From Hygrophila difformis (lineage: Eukaryota; Streptophyta; Magnoliopsida; Lamiales; Acanthaceae), in contig JAOANR010000006.1 in NCBI GenBank assembly GCA_030278955.1, forward strand, positions 56,014,915-56,078,914: 64,000 nucleotides of DNA. Reading direction: 5' to 3'. Shown piece by piece: positions 45,910 to 55,976 of the stretch. The position numbers and the translations under genes were made by a program. Positions within the stretch are counted from its first letter, which is position 1, and every line of letters starts with the position of its first letter. The notes below the pieces were generated by a model. The model searched no databases. It was not told where the DNA came from and was given only the letters and a program-made list of their open reading frames with translations.

Positions 45910-46440
45910 TGTTGTGATATTTATAATTATATGTGTAATATATGTGGATAGTACTGGAGAAGTAAAATGGATTTATGAAAGGATTGGAGAGATAATAATA
46001 ATACTTGATGATCACTAAGAGAACATGAAAATAGAGATCACAACCGAGAGAGAGGGAGTTGATATTGAGATGATAGTCTAATGTACATAATACATTGAGA
46101 GGGACCATATATTTATAGTACAAACTAATACACAAAACCGCCAGTGATGGGGATAGAATTTAAGTACACTAGTTCAATTTGACTACTCCAATATTTACTT
46201 TTTTTGGATGAGCCATTGAAGGCCTGGAAAATGGTGGTGGGAGCCCATGCCACACAAATTACAAAGGGGAATAAAAGGGAGGGATAGGGGGCCGGTGGGG
46301 ATCGAACATCCAACCTTCCGTTGGAAACCTAGGAACTCAACCACTTGGGCTAAGTCCTCATCCCCACTCCAATATTTACTTAGTCCCCAAGATATACAAA
46401 AGGTGCATGTACTTGATTATGCATGCATCTACACGTAACA
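45910..46440 (-). repeat. Copia 5' LTR containing a SINE
   Basis: Identical in plan to the 3' LTR plus 181 bp (SINE plus one target copy) at 46201-46381. Confidence 0.93.
46201..46365 (-). mobile_element. SINE (family 1) inside the Copia LTR
   Basis: 165 bp, flanked by the perfect 16-bp duplication ACTCCAATATTTACTT (46185-46200 and 46366-46381). The left T run is the reversed A tail. On the minus strand: TTAGCCCAAGTGGTTGAGT (box A area) and GTTCGATCCCC (box B). The other LTR gives the empty site, so boundaries are exact. Confidence 0.95.
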
Positions 46441-46445
46441 CTACT

Positions 46446-46775
46446 CCTATTATTTAATAATACTAAGACAAAACGAAGAATAATGAAATTGGGAAATATT
46501 CATAAATTGCCCCCCACAAGACTTATTGTGGCGTGCAGCCTTCTACTCTTGTATGCCAACTTTATTGCCCACTTGGGAAATTAAGGCTTGTTCGGAAATT
46601 TTGTTGCTACCATGATTTTTCTTCTTCTATTACCCTTTACACGAAAAAAAAAAGAAGGTAGGGGTGGTTTTTTTTTTTTGGATAAGCTAAGGTAGGGGTG
46701 GTTTGATAAATGAATGCAATACTATAACCATTTTTTAAATTTAAATCCATTAGTTCTAATATAGTGTTAATACAT
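46446..46775. other. Short intergenic stretch between two Copia elements
   Basis: No gene. There is a T10 tract near 46670 and a duplicated AGGTAGGGGTGGTTT (46657 and 46690). Confidence 0.55.
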
Positions 46776-47467
46776 TGTTATGACAACTTAACCTTGTACT
46801 TTTCATTGAGATGTTTCTCAGGTGTTGGCACATCAGGCTGACGACAACAGTTAACTCTGCTGGTAGTTATGTGTTTTGTATTCTTTATATAAGTGCAGAG
46901 TCTGTAATCTAGATGTAGATTTTCATTGAGCGATTTTACTTGTATTCATTCTTAGATTACAGAGAGAGAGTTTTGGGAGAATCTTGTAAAAGTTCTTCAA
47001 GATTTCATAGAGTGAGATATTTTAGAAGAACAAGATTAGATTGAGTTTACATAGGAATATCTGAAGGTATTGTGATCTTCAATATTCAAGAAAGTTCTGG
47101 AGGAATTCATGCGATCAAAGAAGAAAGCCATGGAGAACGACAAACAGCGTTTCGGCCTTTGAAGATTCCATTTAGGGTGAGATCCCTACTGGGTTGTTGA
47201 GGGGGAGTTTCAACAACGCTAGCTCGGCTGGACTGTATCATCTAGTGGTAGAGTTTGGATTCTGGTGTTAGGCTTTGGTTAGCGTGTTTGTGTTTTGGTT
47301 TTTCTGTCTAGTGAAGGTCGCCTGGATTGGTATCCCCCAGACGTAGGTCGGAAGGACCGAACTGGGTTAACAAATTGATCGTGTTCTTTATCGCTTTCGT
47401 ATACCGTAGTTAGAACATCATAATAACATCCATAACAGAATCTTGAAGCATTAAGGGACCTACAAAT

Positions 47468-47481
47468 TGGTATCAGAGCAA
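47468..47481 (+). promoter_or_regulatory. Primer-binding site of second Copia element
   Basis: TGGTATCAGAGCAAG matches the initiator tRNA-Met complement at its first 12 positions. Confidence 0.88.
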
Positions 47482-47529
47482 GTTCTCTAACGTAACTGAG
47501 AAAATCCATTCATTCAAGATTCAAGAACC

Positions 47530-48938
47530 ATGAGTCGAGAAGGAGCGTCTAATACTCGTCCGCCATTGTTCGATGGAAATGACTATGCCTATTGGAAAGC
47601 TAGAATGCGCAATTATCTGTTGGCACAAGGAGATGGTGTTTGGGATTCAGTCTTGGAGCCATGGACTCAGCCAACAAGAACTGTTCGAACTGGAGAAGGA
47701 GAAACGGCCACAACAAAATTCGACCCGCGACAAACGCCGAACTCACACAGGCCGAGAGGACTGCAAGATCAGCGAATTACACAGCTCTCAACGCGATTAG
47801 TGGTGCTATGGATGAAGCGCAATTCAGGATGATCGCTAACTGTACATCCGCCTATGAAGCTTGGAATTTCTTGGAGACTCAACATGAAGGTTCTGAAGAT
47901 GTCAAGACAACCCGTCTACAACGCATTGAATCGATCTTTGACAGTTTGAGAATGACGAATGATGAGGATATCACATCATATTTTGGAAGATTTCAAGATA
48001 TTGTGAATCAGGCCACAACTCTTGGAATGTCATTCGAATGATCAAAGCTTGTGAGGAAATTTCTTAGGACTGTTTTTAAGAAATATTCTGCAAAAGTGGC
48101 AGCCCTTGAAGAAGTTGAGAAGATCAAGACAATGTCCTTGAGGGAATTGGTTGGTATTCTTCAAACTTATGAAATCAATCATCTAGCCTCAGAGAAATCG
48201 CACAAGAACATTGCATTCAAGGCCGAAGATGAACCTGCTGATGACTTTGAAGAAGAAGTTTCTTTACTATCCAAAAGGATTGGAAAGATGCTTCAGAATA
48301 AGCATTTCAAGAAGTTTCAGAAGAAAAATCGTAGTTCTGACAACCCAGTGATGACGGAGAAGCAGAACAACAGATTTGAAAAGAAATCTGATAGGAAGTT
48401 CAAAAAGTTCAAGAAGGACAAAGATGTTGATAAGTCTGAAAAATCTTCTGAGATTATATGTTTTGAATGTGAAGGAAAAGGCCATGTGCGAGCTGAATGT
48501 CCTACAGCAAAGAAGAAGAGTAGAAAAGCACTTCAAGCTACTTTGAGTGATGAGTCTGAAGTTGAAGCTGAGGATGAACAATCAAGTGATGATGAGGATG
48601 TCGTTGCATTTGTGACAAGAGAAGCTAGTCCTACCCCTTCCACAGGTAACTGTGAGTCAATACAATTAATTACTGACATTTCTTCTATTGTTACAGCTGA
48701 ATCAGGTAGTCTCTATAAAGAACTAGTTGATATCTATGAAGAACTCAAAGAGGAATATGAAGAAGCTGTACAGGAGAATGAGCAGTTGTCGAAACAACTC
48801 ACTGACATCCGTCTGACTCTGGATAAAGCAGAAGTTGAGAAGATTAAGGCTATTGATGATCTAAAAGTTCTTAAAGGAAAGTATGATGAAGTGAAGCTTC
48901 AGATTACTACTGTGACTAAAGAGAAGGAGTCATTCTGA
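47530..48938 (+). pseudogene. Copia gag of second element, frameshift and stops
   Basis: ATG 47530 (MSREGASNTRPPLFDGNDYA, WKARMRNYLLAQG). The frame changes from +1 to 0 near 47690. It continues through YEAWNFLETQHEGSEDVKTT and RFQDIVNQATTLGMSF, a TGA at 48039, then FLRTVFKKYSAKVAALEEVE and the knuckle CFECEGKGHVRAEC near 48465, and a glutamate-rich coiled coil, ending at a TGA at 48936 after which the same frame stays open to 49036. Confidence 0.85.
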
Positions 48939-49043
48939 GAGGAATCTATTAAACTGAAAATTAGAGTTGCTGACCTAGAGAAGATGACCAAAGGGAAAGG
49001 TAAACTTGATGAAGTTCTATCTATTGGAAAAAGCTAAAGAGAC

Positions 49044-50350
49044 ATGACTGGTATTGGGTACAAGAATCAAGCATCTACTGGAAAAAGACTATTTGTTAGT
49101 GGTGGAAATCTGAATGCTGAAGCAAGTTCACTGACACATCAGGATGTTCCCACATCACCCAAACGACGAAGAGACTGTCTCTATTGCAGCTTACCTGGTC
49201 ACACAGCAGAAAACTGCATGAGGATTGTTCGTGATCTCATGAATGGTCGCCCAGTAGTCTGGACCCATGAAGATTTAAAGAAAAATATCAGAATTCAAAT
49301 GGAGTGGGTGCCTAAGAGAAAGGAGAGTAAATGTCTTGTTGTTCTATCATCACAGCAACAACCACGGTCCAGAAAATGGTATTTTGATTCAGGTTGTTCA
49401 AGGCATATGACAGGTAGTAAGGATATTCTAAACAACTTTACAGATAAAGATTGTGGAGATGTAGTTTTTGGTGATGGTGCTAGAAGCAAAATCACTGGTT
49501 ATGGTAATGTAAAGGATGGTGAACTTTCTAAACTCTCTAGAGTCTATCATGTTGAAGGGCTTACTACTAATCTCATTTCAATTAGTCAATTATGTGATGA
49601 AGATTCCCTTGTTATGTTTAATAAGCATTTTTGTCAAGTGTTTGATTGCAGGAGAGATAACATCATGACAGGCAAAAGATCTAAAAATAATTGCTATACT
49701 TTGGAAGCTAATCTGGCACAGGCACTAGTAAGCATGGATGATCTCACAAACCTATGGCACAAAAGGCTTGGACATCTCAACTATCAAACCATGTATAAAC
49801 TAAGTTGTTCAGCCGCTGTTAGAGGTTTGCCAAAACTACAGAATAACAAAGACCTTGCTTGTGTGGACTGTTCGAAAGGAAAGCAAACCCGAGCTCAATA
49901 TAAGAAGACTGATGGAGTCTCTACAGATCATTGCTTAGAACTGATTAATATGGATCTTATGGGTCCAACAGAAACTGAAAGCCTAAATGGCAAAAGGTAT
50001 GTTTTAGTTTGTGTTGATGATGTTTCGAGATTCACTTGGGTATGTTTTCTCAGGAGCAAAGATGAAGCCTTCCAACACTTTGAAAAGCTAAGCCTGAAGT
50101 TGATGAATGAAAAGCAAACCAAAATCCAAAGGATCCGTTCTGATCATGGACGCGAGTTTGAGAATCAGGAGTTTGAACTTTTCTGCAACAACTATGGAAT
50201 TTTTCATGAGTACTCTGCCTCAAAGACACCTCAACAGAATGGGATTGCTGAAAGGAAGAATAGAACACTTCAAGAGATGGCACGTTAAATGCTACATGCT
50301 AGTACTCTTGGGAAGTCATTTTGGGCTGAAGCAATTTACACAGCATGTCA
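49044..50350 (+). pseudogene. Copia protease/integrase of second element, truncated
   Basis: A knuckle-like CLYCSLPGHTAENC (about 49177), protease YFDSGCSRHMTG (49380), pre-integrase LWHKRLGHLNYQTMYKL with CVDCSKGKQ, and the integrase core with MDLMGPTE, SDHGREFENQEFE and TPQQNGIAERKNRTLQEM. A TAA at 50286 follows MAR; the frame continues about 20 codons (MLHASTLGKSFWAEAIYTAC) before homology ends. Confidence 0.9.
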
Positions 50351-50352
50351 CT

Positions 50353-53078
50353 GAAACTTTTGACAAATTTCATTAACACGAGTATTTTATAAAAATATAT
50401 CAGGATTGAATTCATTAAATGATGGAGTTATGATTTATGGAATGGGTTTAGGGATATATTAAGAATGCCACTTTTTATTACTCAGGTGGGGTGCTTTAAT
50501 TTCAAATGGCGTTGCAGTCCTCTCATGTCATGAAACTTTTGACAAGTCTCATGATACAACCGGGATAGATTGACCTTCAGCCTGTCACACTGAGGGTCCC
50601 CGGCATATGTGCCATGATGCTTCTCATGATTTCATGTCATGAGATTACCTACCATGAAACTTTCGGCAGATTCCCACTACATGAGTATTTTCTGAAAAAT
50701 CATGTTTTTATTTACTCGTGTTAAGAAACTGTGCCCCCGAAAGCGCACGGAGTCAAAAATTGCAGTAATTTATAGTAAGTACCGGATCGTTCACTGAAGG
50801 ATGTGCGATGGAAGCAGGGCCCACGCCGTTTACTAAGATTTTCCACTCGGTTACTCGATTCAAGTTTGTGATATGACTAACAACTACTTGACAGAATTTA
50901 AACGAAGTTATGAAAGCAATTAAAGTAAAGCAGATAAAATTATTCTAGAAAGCGAATTAAATTTAGTCTAAGAAAGCAATAAAATTAATCTAAGAAAGCG
51001 GTTAAAAATTATCTAGGAAAGAAGATTTAAAATGAGACAGAAGGGACAGGGAGAAAATAATAAAAATTGGACAAGATTCAGATGAAACACAATTAAACTT
51101 CCATTTTGTTACACAGATCTTAGCTTGGGATAATCCATCAATTAGCTAATTCTCATGCTCTCTATACCATGTTCCCTTTAACAGACAGGTACTTACAGTA
51201 AGAGTTTACATGCTCTTAAGGCAACAAATTCTAAGATACCACAGACTCACAACTGCTCCCGTCAGAGCGTGTCATTTATCTGTGGTGGACGAGCAACCCC
51301 TGACAAATCATTTATTGAAGTGTCAAGTACTGCTATCATTCCCCCATGTCACACCCAAAGATTCTAATCAAGCCCTGAACTATCCCTTAACTCTCAGTCC
51401 TGGTAGCAGTTACACAACTCTCAATACAACCGAGTGACCTCTAACGAAAGCGGTTAAAAGAAAGCAGTAAAGAAAGCATTTAAAATCCTATCACTCGGAG
51501 GTTTTTGAAAGTCTGACCCTGGTAGTAAAAGAAAGCCCCCAGTCAGAATGACCGGGTGTGGATCAAGAATTCCCTATTCTCGGTGAACCGCTCGCAGTGT
51601 TCACTTCTCGTCGGGTGGTTATGAGATACAAACTAATGAAACGAACTAATAAAATTAGTTCGTTCCGGATGCACTCACTCAGGACTCAAAAATAGGCTTT
51701 GGCAGAAGAAGATAGCAGTTGAAAGAATACTCAACCCTACCTTAGAAAATAACCAAGGCCCGAATGTTGTTCCTCTAGTATTATCTGTCACACCTTATCG
51801 GAATCCAAGTGGAATCTGACCCAGTGTAATATTTAATACAAGATTTCCAACAAACAGCAATTTTGGAAAATAATAAATCTGAAAATCATTCCCTATCAGG
51901 TACTAGACTCTCAATAAGAACACAGACCCTTTCAGTCTAGGTGAGACTTAATCGCTGACTCTGCTTCTAATTTCCCAAAATCAACCCCCAGTCGGATATG
52001 AATTAGTCATAACTGTCGAATTTATCCCTTACTTAGATCCGAATTTATAAAGGAATTTTTGTTGGAAATTTATTATGAAACATCTGATTTAAATCAAGAC
52101 TTCTATGTCCAAGGGAAGGATCCCAAAATAATATTGACCACAATATCTACATAATAATATCATGCATAAATTTATAGAGAAGTGTAAAATCAAATAACCC
52201 AAAATATAAGGTGGGTTTAGACAGAAATTGACACACAGAGATGAAATAGCCGGAGATGAGAAGAATTTCGGCTGAAGAGAGTGCCAGAAATAACTGGGGT
52301 GATCTGGACTGCAAACATCTGCTATCCAGTTTCCAATTATTCCAGATGGAAAGATTTTAGACAGCAGAATAATCTTAAATGACAGTGGTCGCTATCATTC
52401 AGACCCTTACTGTCTGTGAATCAGAGAAAAACCTACATGTTCTTTCACTGTTTTAATTACTAGACAACATTGACCTATGTCGTCTAGTGTTGGCACAGTT
52501 TGAGATTCGGGTTTGAAATTAAGATAAAGAAAGAGAAACTGTATCCGGATAGGAGTCAGCTGAGCAGCTATTATAATCCCGGATGGACGAACCGCCAAGG
52601 CTTCCACCGGCCACTATCCAGACCATGCAAAATAACATTTAATAATTAATATACAGACCACGAGCTAGTTATCCGTGTGGGAATACCCGCCAACATTAAT
52701 CTGATATATTCCTTATTAGCTGTTTCACACATTACGGAAAAGACAAAATAAATAAAAGAAAAATATTTTTGGGTCATCTTGCATGAGAGACATTGGTTTC
52801 TCATGCAAGGGTATGGAAATGATTCCATAATTACTCTTCATGTCTAAATAATCACTCATTCCATAATTAATTAATTAATTACAGTTCGGATTATATACTT
52901 AGATCATTAGAGTTTAATTATTTGTAGAAGAATCTTTTAATGGGAAATTGAACAAAGTTCTTTATATCAAATTAATCATGGGTTGAGATCATTGGATTTC
53001 AACCTCAAAATATTAATATAAAGGTTCAATTAATTAATGGAGTGAGATGAAGAATAAAAATTTGGCAAAAAGGTACCA
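50353..53078. repeat. Unclassified non-coding repeat region
   Basis: No gene. Its start carries three direct repeats of a unit beginning ATGAAACTTTTGACA (near 50353, 50530 and 50661). The motif GTGCCCCCGAAAGCGCAC (50729-50746) can fold back on itself. The block near 50770-50830 (GTACCGGATCGTTCACTGAAGG) resembles leader or LTR sequence of Tat/Ogre-type Gypsy elements, but I cannot confirm this. It probably belongs to one large non-coding element reaching to 55396. Confidence 0.4.
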
Positions 53079-53618
53079 CTTTGTCGCGATGCAGAGTTTG
53101 TGTCGCGGAGCGTGGCTCCGCGACAAAGGTATCGCGACAAAGAGGTGGGAAATAAGAGGAATGAAATTTTGAAAATTAGGGTTTGTTTTGTCGCTAAGCA
53201 AAAAAATTTTTGTCGGGGAACATGGTTCCGCGACAAGGAGGCATAGCGACAAAGGGTTGAAAAATTGGTAAGGACATAATTCCTGGTAGCGGAACAAGGA
53301 TTTTGTCGCGGTACGTGGTTCCGCGACAAAGGTTCCGCGACAGAGTCCTCCCAGTATAAAATTACAAGTATTTGGGTCATTGGTCTCCAATCGGGGACTT
53401 TGTCGCGGAACGTGGTTCCGCGACAAAGGTTGCATCGCGACCAAGGGGTTTCAAAATAATGGCAAGGCATAATTTTCTGTCTCGGAATAAGATTTTGTCG
53501 CGGAACGTGGTTCCGCGACAAGGGTGCTCCGCGACAAAAGCCATGCAGACAAAATGCAAGAATTTGGTCCTTCGTCACTAAACATGGGTTTTGTCGCGGA
53601 ACGTGGTTCCGCGACAAA
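53079..53618. repeat. Tandem array of nested hairpins (TTTGTCGCGGAA-CGTGG-TTCCGCGACAAA)
   Basis: Six hairpins at 53101-53125, 53210-53236, 53302-53330, 53399-53427, 53495-53521 and 53590-53618, spaced 110, 93, 97, 96 and 95 bp. Each has a 10-12 bp stem and a 5-nt loop (CGTGG in five, CATGG in one). Around them lies a second, weaker outer stem, perfect for the first (CTTTGTCGCGAT at 53079-53090 with its inverse at 53131-53142) and with one mismatch for the second (53187-53199 with 53241-53253). Alternate units are more alike, giving a higher-order period of about 190 bp. Open frames here are by-products of the repeat. Confidence 0.9.
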
Positions 53619-53683
53619 GGTTGCATCGCGACAAAGGGTTTTAAAGTTTATAAAAATTTTGGCAGCATAACGCCTAATATTGT

Positions 53684-53775
53684 ATTACATGGGTGTGCGT
53701 TGTTATCCGTGGGATCACAACGGGAAAATTACATTGCAACCCGTGGGGTTACAATGTGATGCAATACAATATAGG
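53684..53775. repeat. Two further hairpins with unrelated stems but the same CGTGG loop
   Basis: Stem CGTTGTTATC / GATCACAACG around CGTGG (53698-53722), and stem ACATTGCAACC / GGTTACAATGT around CGTGG (53731-53757), one mismatch each. An outer inverted repeat, ATATTGTATT (about 53677) and AATACAATAT (53763), encloses both. Confidence 0.85.
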
Positions 53776-54700
53776 AGATGCAATTTTAAATAAATATGCA
53801 TAAACACTAGAATGCCATCCACTTTCTAGACCTATTAAACTAAAAATAAAATAAAATAAACAATCTAAAACACTAAGAAGCAGTAAAACATCCACCACAC
53901 AGAAATTAAGTTAAACTATACTAAGAGACTAAAATTTAAATGAAACCTACACTAATAGATCTAGCAAGAGATAGACATCAAGTGGATATACATTTATTAA
54001 GCCTAATAAAGCATTAAACCTAACTCAAAATAATAGAAATGGTCAAGTGACCAAAAATACAAAAATAAAGCAATAAATATTATGGGAGAACCATAACACA
54101 TTTTTGGTGGAACATTTTCTCAAATATCATCAAAAACCAAAAATGGTTTAAACACACCCATTGATTAAGTGTTTCAAACCCAGAAGTACAAAAATATAAA
54201 ACTGGAAAAATAAAAGTGAACACTAGCTACACTAATTTATTACAAAAACATAAATTAAAACTAAGCTAAAGTCTATTACTAAATTGCATAAAATTAAAAT
54301 AGACTAAACTACCTATTCTAATAAATTCTTGGAGAGCACAGTGGTGCCTCCAAGAACAGTAAAACTAAACTAAGTGTAGCTAGGTTACTGTTCAAGGGGG
54401 TGGGAGGTTATATTTATAGAGTAGTAGGAAATAAGCCCTAGGCCCATTCAAGGCCCACCTGGTCGCCAAACAACTGCTTTGTCGCGGAACACATTGGCTA
54501 AGGACAAAACACTTTTTAGCTCCAAGATGGCGCCCAGGAGGGGGCGGGACTTGAGGTCCAGAAGGAAAAGACAAACATTTTAACACTGGCGGGACTTCAG
54601 CTCCTGGGACCTCCTTGCAATTCTGGCACATGGGAAATTTGAATGGAGACATGCACGTGACTCTGTTTTGTCGCGGAAGGGCTATGTCTTGGTCGCGGTC
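53776..54700. other. Non-coding AT-rich DNA, possible minus-strand LTR promoter
   Basis: No gene. On the minus strand CTCTATAAATATAACC (about 54407-54422) is a good TATA-box context, and the flanking GTGCCTCCAAGAACAGT words look LTR-like. A degenerate hairpin word, TTTGTCGCGGAACACATT, occurs at 54479. Confidence 0.4.
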
Positions 54701-54702
54701 CA

Positions 54703-54819
54703 TTTTGTCGCGGAACCATGTTCCGCGACAAAATTTTGTGCCTTGATTCTCCTCTCACAGTCTCGGACAAATTTTTGGGCGCGGAGCACTTTGTCGCGGA
54801 GCAACCTTCCGCGACAAAG
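54703..54819. repeat. Two more hairpins of the TTTGTCGCGGA family
   Basis: 54703-54733: a perfect 14-bp stem (TTTTGTCGCGGAAC) with loop CAT. 54789-54819: a perfect 12-bp stem (CTTTGTCGCGGA) with a 7-nt loop. They lie 1.1 kb from the main array. Confidence 0.88.
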
Positions 54820-55396
54820 GTTGATTTTCTCTCTCTCTCTTCTCTCATTTCTCTTTCCTCTTTCCAGTTTTCGAATTTTTCTGTCTCGTTTCTCTCCCCA
54901 GATTTCTTTCTTCTCTCCTCTCTCATCTGTCTCGATCCCAGCTCTCTTTTTCTTTGTTCTTTCTTCTTCCTCCTCCATTTCTTTACAGCTTCTTCTCCAT
55001 TTTCTTTCTTCTTCATTCTCATTTTCTAATTTTTCTCTCATCTTCTTTATTTTCTTTCCTCTCTATACTTTCCTTCTTCCTCATCCTCTATTTTCTATTT
55101 TCGTTTTCTTCAGTTTCAGATTTCTTCTTCCTTGATTTCTGAATCTTTGGGGTAGCAGTGGAGGGCGGCGATGCGGCGGCGGCGATGCGTGATATAGCAG
55201 CGGCGAGGGGCGGAGGAAGGTGGCCGGATCTGGAAGGTGCGAGGGCGGAGGCAGGACTGGAGTTTGGTGGTGGTTGGCGACTGGCGTAGACTGAGGGCTG
55301 GAGGATGAGGATGGAATGTTGGTGGTGGCCGGCGGCGGCGGCGCCGGAGTGACGGATCTGGATGAATGTGGAAGTGGTGGTGGAGAGGTGTTGGTC
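54820..55396. other. Pyrimidine-rich and GC-rich low-complexity DNA
   Basis: 54825-55140 is almost pure C/T (TCTC, TTCTTC) on the plus strand; 55150-55390 is GGCGG/GGTGG-rich. Open frames in both strands are long only because of this composition. It may be a leader or terminal part of the upstream repeat. Confidence 0.5.
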
Positions 55397-55967
55397 TGTA
55401 ATACCCGAGAATTTTCCAACATAAAATAAAACAATAATTAAATAAATAAATAATAAATAAAATAAATACAATAAATAAATAAACCAATCCAGCAAATAAA
55501 AGAAATAAATAAAGATAAGAAAATGAGAAATGAGATTTTACTTAAAAAGGAATTAAAGGAATTTAATTAAACAAAAGTATGGATAAATGGTACACCAAAA
55601 CCCGACACTAATGAACTCGAGTATTCGAGTCCAAAACATCCAACTAGACTAAGAATAAAAATTAGAGAGAAAGTATGAACCCGAATATACCCCGGGAATC
55701 GGAATTCGGGAGCAAAGAGGGATAGAAACCCGAAAGAGAGGCGGAAACGCACGACGGATCGCACGACCCGCCCGGACCGAAGTCCAGGCGTAGACGGCGC
55801 GGTGGCCGCGCGCCCAATGGGGAAAACCGCGCCACGACCGCGCCAACCCACAGATTTGGTTGTTGCGTGAATCTCTCACCCGAACGCGGATTTTTCGACT
55901 TTCGGTTGAACACCTCTCGACTCCAGAGTTCTAGGTCGGCCGTGGACGCCCTAGGGACTTAGAATTC

Positions 55968-55976
55968 TATAAATAA
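55968..55976 (+). promoter_or_regulatory. LTR TATA box
   Basis: TATAAATAA followed by a GC-richer stretch, AAGCCCCTTGGGAGCCCC, and then repeated CGAAACCCTAAA words. A transcription start near 56000 would give a U3 of about 600 bp and a very long R-U5. Confidence 0.7.

Larger units (their letters stand above)
40672..46440 (-). mobile_element. Copia LTR retrotransposon, complete ends, coding region dead
   Basis: LTRs 40672-41021 (350 bp) and 45910-46440 (531 bp because of a 181-bp SINE insertion), both TGTTG...TAACA. The 5-bp duplication CTACT flanks the element (40667-40671 and 46441-46445). Excluding the SINE, the LTRs differ at only about 4 positions, so the insertion is recent. The polypurine tract AAGAGGGAG abuts the 3' LTR. 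Domain order on the minus strand is gag, protease, integrase, RT, RNase H, which defines Copia. Several in-frame stops and a deletion across the RT active site make it non-autonomous. Confidence 0.95.
46776..50352 (+). mobile_element. Second Copia retrotransposon, 5' part only, decayed
   Basis: A likely 5' LTR from about 46776 (TGTTATGAC) to about 47464 (CTACA), then the primer site TTGGTATCAGAGC (47467). Gag, protease and half of integrase follow on the plus strand, and homology stops at about 50352 in the middle of integrase. No RT, RNase H or 3' LTR follows, so it is truncated by the neighbouring repeat. The C-rich gag with two knuckles suggests a SIRE-like clade, not certain. Confidence 0.85.

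Noticed and set aside
53079..53618. CRISPR-like array
   Set aside because: Regular spacing but the repeats are palindromes in a plant repeat region, spacers are related to each other, and no cas genes exist.
53030..53626. Open frames with repeated LSRNHVPRQ-like peptides on the minus strand
   Set aside because: They are translations of the palindromic DNA repeat; equivalent frames exist on the other strand and no domain is seen.
53079..54819. Helitron 3' end hairpins
   Set aside because: No CTRR terminus follows a hairpin and many tandem hairpins are not expected at a Helitron end.
54597..55500. Several overlapping long open frames on both strands
   Set aside because: They result from CT-rich and GGCGG-rich low-complexity sequence; no domains, inconsistent starts.
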